Of a stretch of 5,772 bases of DNA, positions 4,485 to 5,772 are shown one piece after another. Each line of letters opens with the position of its first letter. The first letter of the stretch is position 1. The notes under the pieces were generated by a model. That model had not been told where the DNA came from and ran no database searches. It saw only the letters and a program-made list of their open reading frames with translations. The position numbers were made by a program, and so were the translations under genes. Source of the DNA: a bacterium (GTDB taxonomy: Bacteria; Eremiobacterota; Eremiobacteria; Baltobacterales; Baltobacteraceae); the NCBI GenBank assembly GCA_021784715.1, contig JAJYHP010000037.1:1-5772 (forward strand). The letters run 5' to 3'.

Positions 4485-5027
4485 CTACGCAAACTCCCGC
4501 AGGTCGCTCGTCGCCAAAATGCCGCGCGCCGCGAGCGCGTAACGCACTTCGCGCAACGCGCGCGTCACTTCATCTCGCACTCCCGGAGAGCAGAGCGCGA
4601 CGAGGTGCAACCGCCGATCGCTTCCTCCCAACAGAAGGTGCACGCGCCCTTTCGCGCCACCGAGCGCGAGCGTGCAACGACGCGCGCTATTGCGCGGCGC
4701 GAGGAGCAATTCGACGATGCGGCGCGCGAGCGTACTCCGAGCGGTGCGTCGTTCGCCGCCGGCGAGAACGGGAGCGATCGCGCGCGTGCACGCCGCCGCC
4801 GCAGGTGCGGTCGCGCTGTCGCGCGCGGAAGCCTCCGGCCGCGCGAGCTCCGGAAACGCGACGCGAGCGCGGTGCGATGGGCGCGCGGGCACGGGCGCGC
4901 GGCGAGCGACGGGAGCCTTCGAGAGATGGAGCGCGCTGATCCACGCCTGCGAGAGTGCGCGGCGGTCGATCTGCGCGAGTGGTGCGGAGAGCACCGAGTA
5001 GCGGACATCGTCGATGTAGGCGTTCAT
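4485..5027 (-). CDS. hypothetical protein with FliK C-terminal-like region
   Basis: 180 residues from the ATG at 5025-5027; a GTG two codons upstream (5031-5033) would give 182, and neither has a clear Shine-Dalgarno. The N-terminal ~35 residues look helical (DDVRYSVLSAPLAQIDRRAL), followed by a low-complexity linker rich in Ala, Arg and Pro (about 36-80). The C-terminal part, CTLALGGAKGRVHLLLGG then RLHLVALCSPGVRDEVTRAL and REVRYALAARGI, has the pattern of the FliK hook-length-control C-terminal domain: an LxL strand, a GxVxLxL strand, then R-x(3)-L-x(3)-R-x(2)-L-x(2)-G-I/L. That domain switches export specificity through FlhB once the hook is complete. Usual FliK proteins are two to three times longer. 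The match is by pattern only, but the location directly upstream of a hook-type gene supports it. The reading frame is convincing because neighbours abut it. Confidence 0.6.
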   Translation of the reverse strand: MNAYIDDVRYSVLSAPLAQIDRRALSQAWISALHLSKAPVARRAPVPARPSHRARVAFPELARPEASARDSATAPAAAACTRAIAPVLAGGERRTARSTLARRIVELLLAPRNSARRCTLALGGAKGRVHLLLGGSDRRLHLVALCSPGVRDEVTRALREVRYALAARGILATSDLREFA

Positions 5028-5084
5028 ACGCACTATCGTGCGCGGCGACGATTGCGCATGCGTCGCGCAAACGTGAACGCGGGG

Positions 5085-5759
5085 TTACGGAGTTTGGCCC
5101 GGCAAGCCTTGCGCTTGGTAGCGCTCGTAACTCGAGAGCACGTTCTGCACGTAATTTTGCGTCTCGGGATAGGGTGGCACGCCGCCGTATTTTTCCACCG
5201 CGCCCGGCCCGGCGTTATACGCGGCGATCGCGAGTTTCGTATCGCCGTGAAAACGATCGAGCAGCCCGCGCAGGTAGCGCGTACCGCCGGCGACATTTTG
5301 CGTGGGATCGAACGGGTCGCTCACGCCGAGCGCGCGCGCGGTCGCCGGCATCAGCTGCATCAGCCCTTGCGCGCCGACTTTCGAGGTCGCGTTGGCGTTG
5401 AAGCCGGACTCGTTAGCGATCACGGCGGTGATGAGCTTCGGGTCGACGCCCCAGATCGAGCCCTGCCCTTGGGCGAGCGCGGCGATCTGCGCGGGCGGCA
5501 CCGGGGCGGGCGCCGAGGCGTTCGCAGCGGCGAGCGCTCCAGCCGCGGATGCGCCACCTTGCCCTTCGAGTGCGGCCTGAACGAGCGCCGCGAAGGGGCC
5601 GGAGCCCGGCGAGAGCATCGGCAGGCCGTCGACGCCAGTCCCGGAGCTCGCCACGGGGGCGACGGGAGGAGCGACGGGCGCGGCAGGCTGCCCACCGCCG
5701 ACGATGCTGGCGATGCGCTGCTGGACTGCTGCGATATCCGAGAAGATGCCCACGTTCAT
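5085..5759 (-). CDS. lytic transglycosylase (SLT family 1) of the flagellar cluster
   Basis: 224 residues. The C-terminal catalytic domain (about 90-215) has all the family-1 lytic transglycosylase motifs: [20 protein letters not shown] (114-133) with catalytic Glu117, the GLMQLMPAT block (132-140), [20 protein letters not shown] (148-167), and [12 protein letters not shown] (177-188) followed by [14 protein letters not shown] (191-204). It cleaves the MurNAc-GlcNAc bond of peptidoglycan, presumably opening the wall for the rod. No signal peptide is visible; the N-terminus [18 protein letters not shown] is an amphipathic helix like those of other flagellar-operon SLT proteins, followed by a Pro/Ala linker (about 24-90). 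It may therefore leave by the flagellar export route, which is an inference. The ATG at 5757-5759 has no obvious Shine-Dalgarno in the 13 bases left of the window. A 57-nt gap separates it from the next gene. Confidence 0.94.
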   Translation of the reverse strand: MNVGIFSDIAAVQQRIASIVGGGQPAAPVAPPVAPVASSGTGVDGLPMLSPGSGPFAALVQAALEGQGGASAAGALAAANASAPAPVPPAQIAALAQGQGSIWGVDPKLITAVIANESGFNANATSKVGAQGLMQLMPATARALGVSDPFDPTQNVAGGTRYLRGLLDRFHGDTKLAIAAYNAGPGAVEKYGGVPPYPETQNYVQNVLSSYERYQAQGLPGQTP

Positions 5760-5772
5760 AGAAGTTTATCGG

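Noticed and set aside
5052..5070. Short inverted repeat TTGCGC/GCGCAA with a 7-nt loop between the transglycosylase and FliK-like genes
   Set aside because: Six-base arms rich in GC arise easily by chance in this composition; no supporting context.

Overview
This window is high-GC bacterial DNA. Most of it is one minus-strand flagellar gene cluster, broken at its downstream end by a small accessory island. Without database searches I cannot fix the phylum. FliN carries little more than its SpoA core, FliM lacks the N-terminal CheY-binding peptide, no fliO lies between fliN and fliP, and the hook/rod-type and FliK-type proteins are shrunken. This suggests a divergent, poorly sampled lineage; Eremiobacterota-like is a guess only.

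Layout, read in the minus-strand direction of transcription from the right edge: a lytic transglycosylase (5085-5759); a FliK-C-terminus-like small protein (4485-5027); a truncated hook/rod family protein (3762-4484); a FliM-like switch protein (2998-3765); FliN (2721-2990); a 59-nt spacer with a perfect 12-bp stem hairpin; and FliP (2005-2661). From the FliK-like gene to fliN the junctions are tight (abutting, 4-nt overlap, 7-nt gap), as in an operon. Together the genes would supply a peptidoglycan-cutting enzyme, part of the rod/hook, the C-ring switch and a core export-gate subunit. At the left edge is the 5' part of metF (5,10-methylenetetrahydrofolate reductase), on the same strand.

The most interesting structure is between fliP and metF. 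The last 11 codons of fliP plus two bases of the stop are present twice as a perfect 35-bp direct repeat: at the end of the intact fliP (2006-2040), and about 1.8 kb away (213-247), just 10 bp upstream of metF. The similarity fades just outside the perfect core, and its first two mismatches are silent third-codon changes. The simplest reading is that fliP and metF were once adjacent and that a ~1.8 kb segment entered the 3' end of fliP, leaving the gene intact with a replaced tail, much as elements integrate into the 3' ends of tRNA genes or icd.

The island holds an intact plus-strand ArsR-family repressor/SdpI-type immunity protein pair (428-1363) with a palindromic operator, followed by a decayed alpha/beta-hydrolase pseudogene. 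On the minus strand lie the remains of a toxin-antitoxin module: a 19-codon BrnT-like stub and an XRE/HTH antitoxin. No integrase or transposase is visible, so the island looks non-autonomous or decayed, with only the SdpR/SdpI-like pair clearly preserved.
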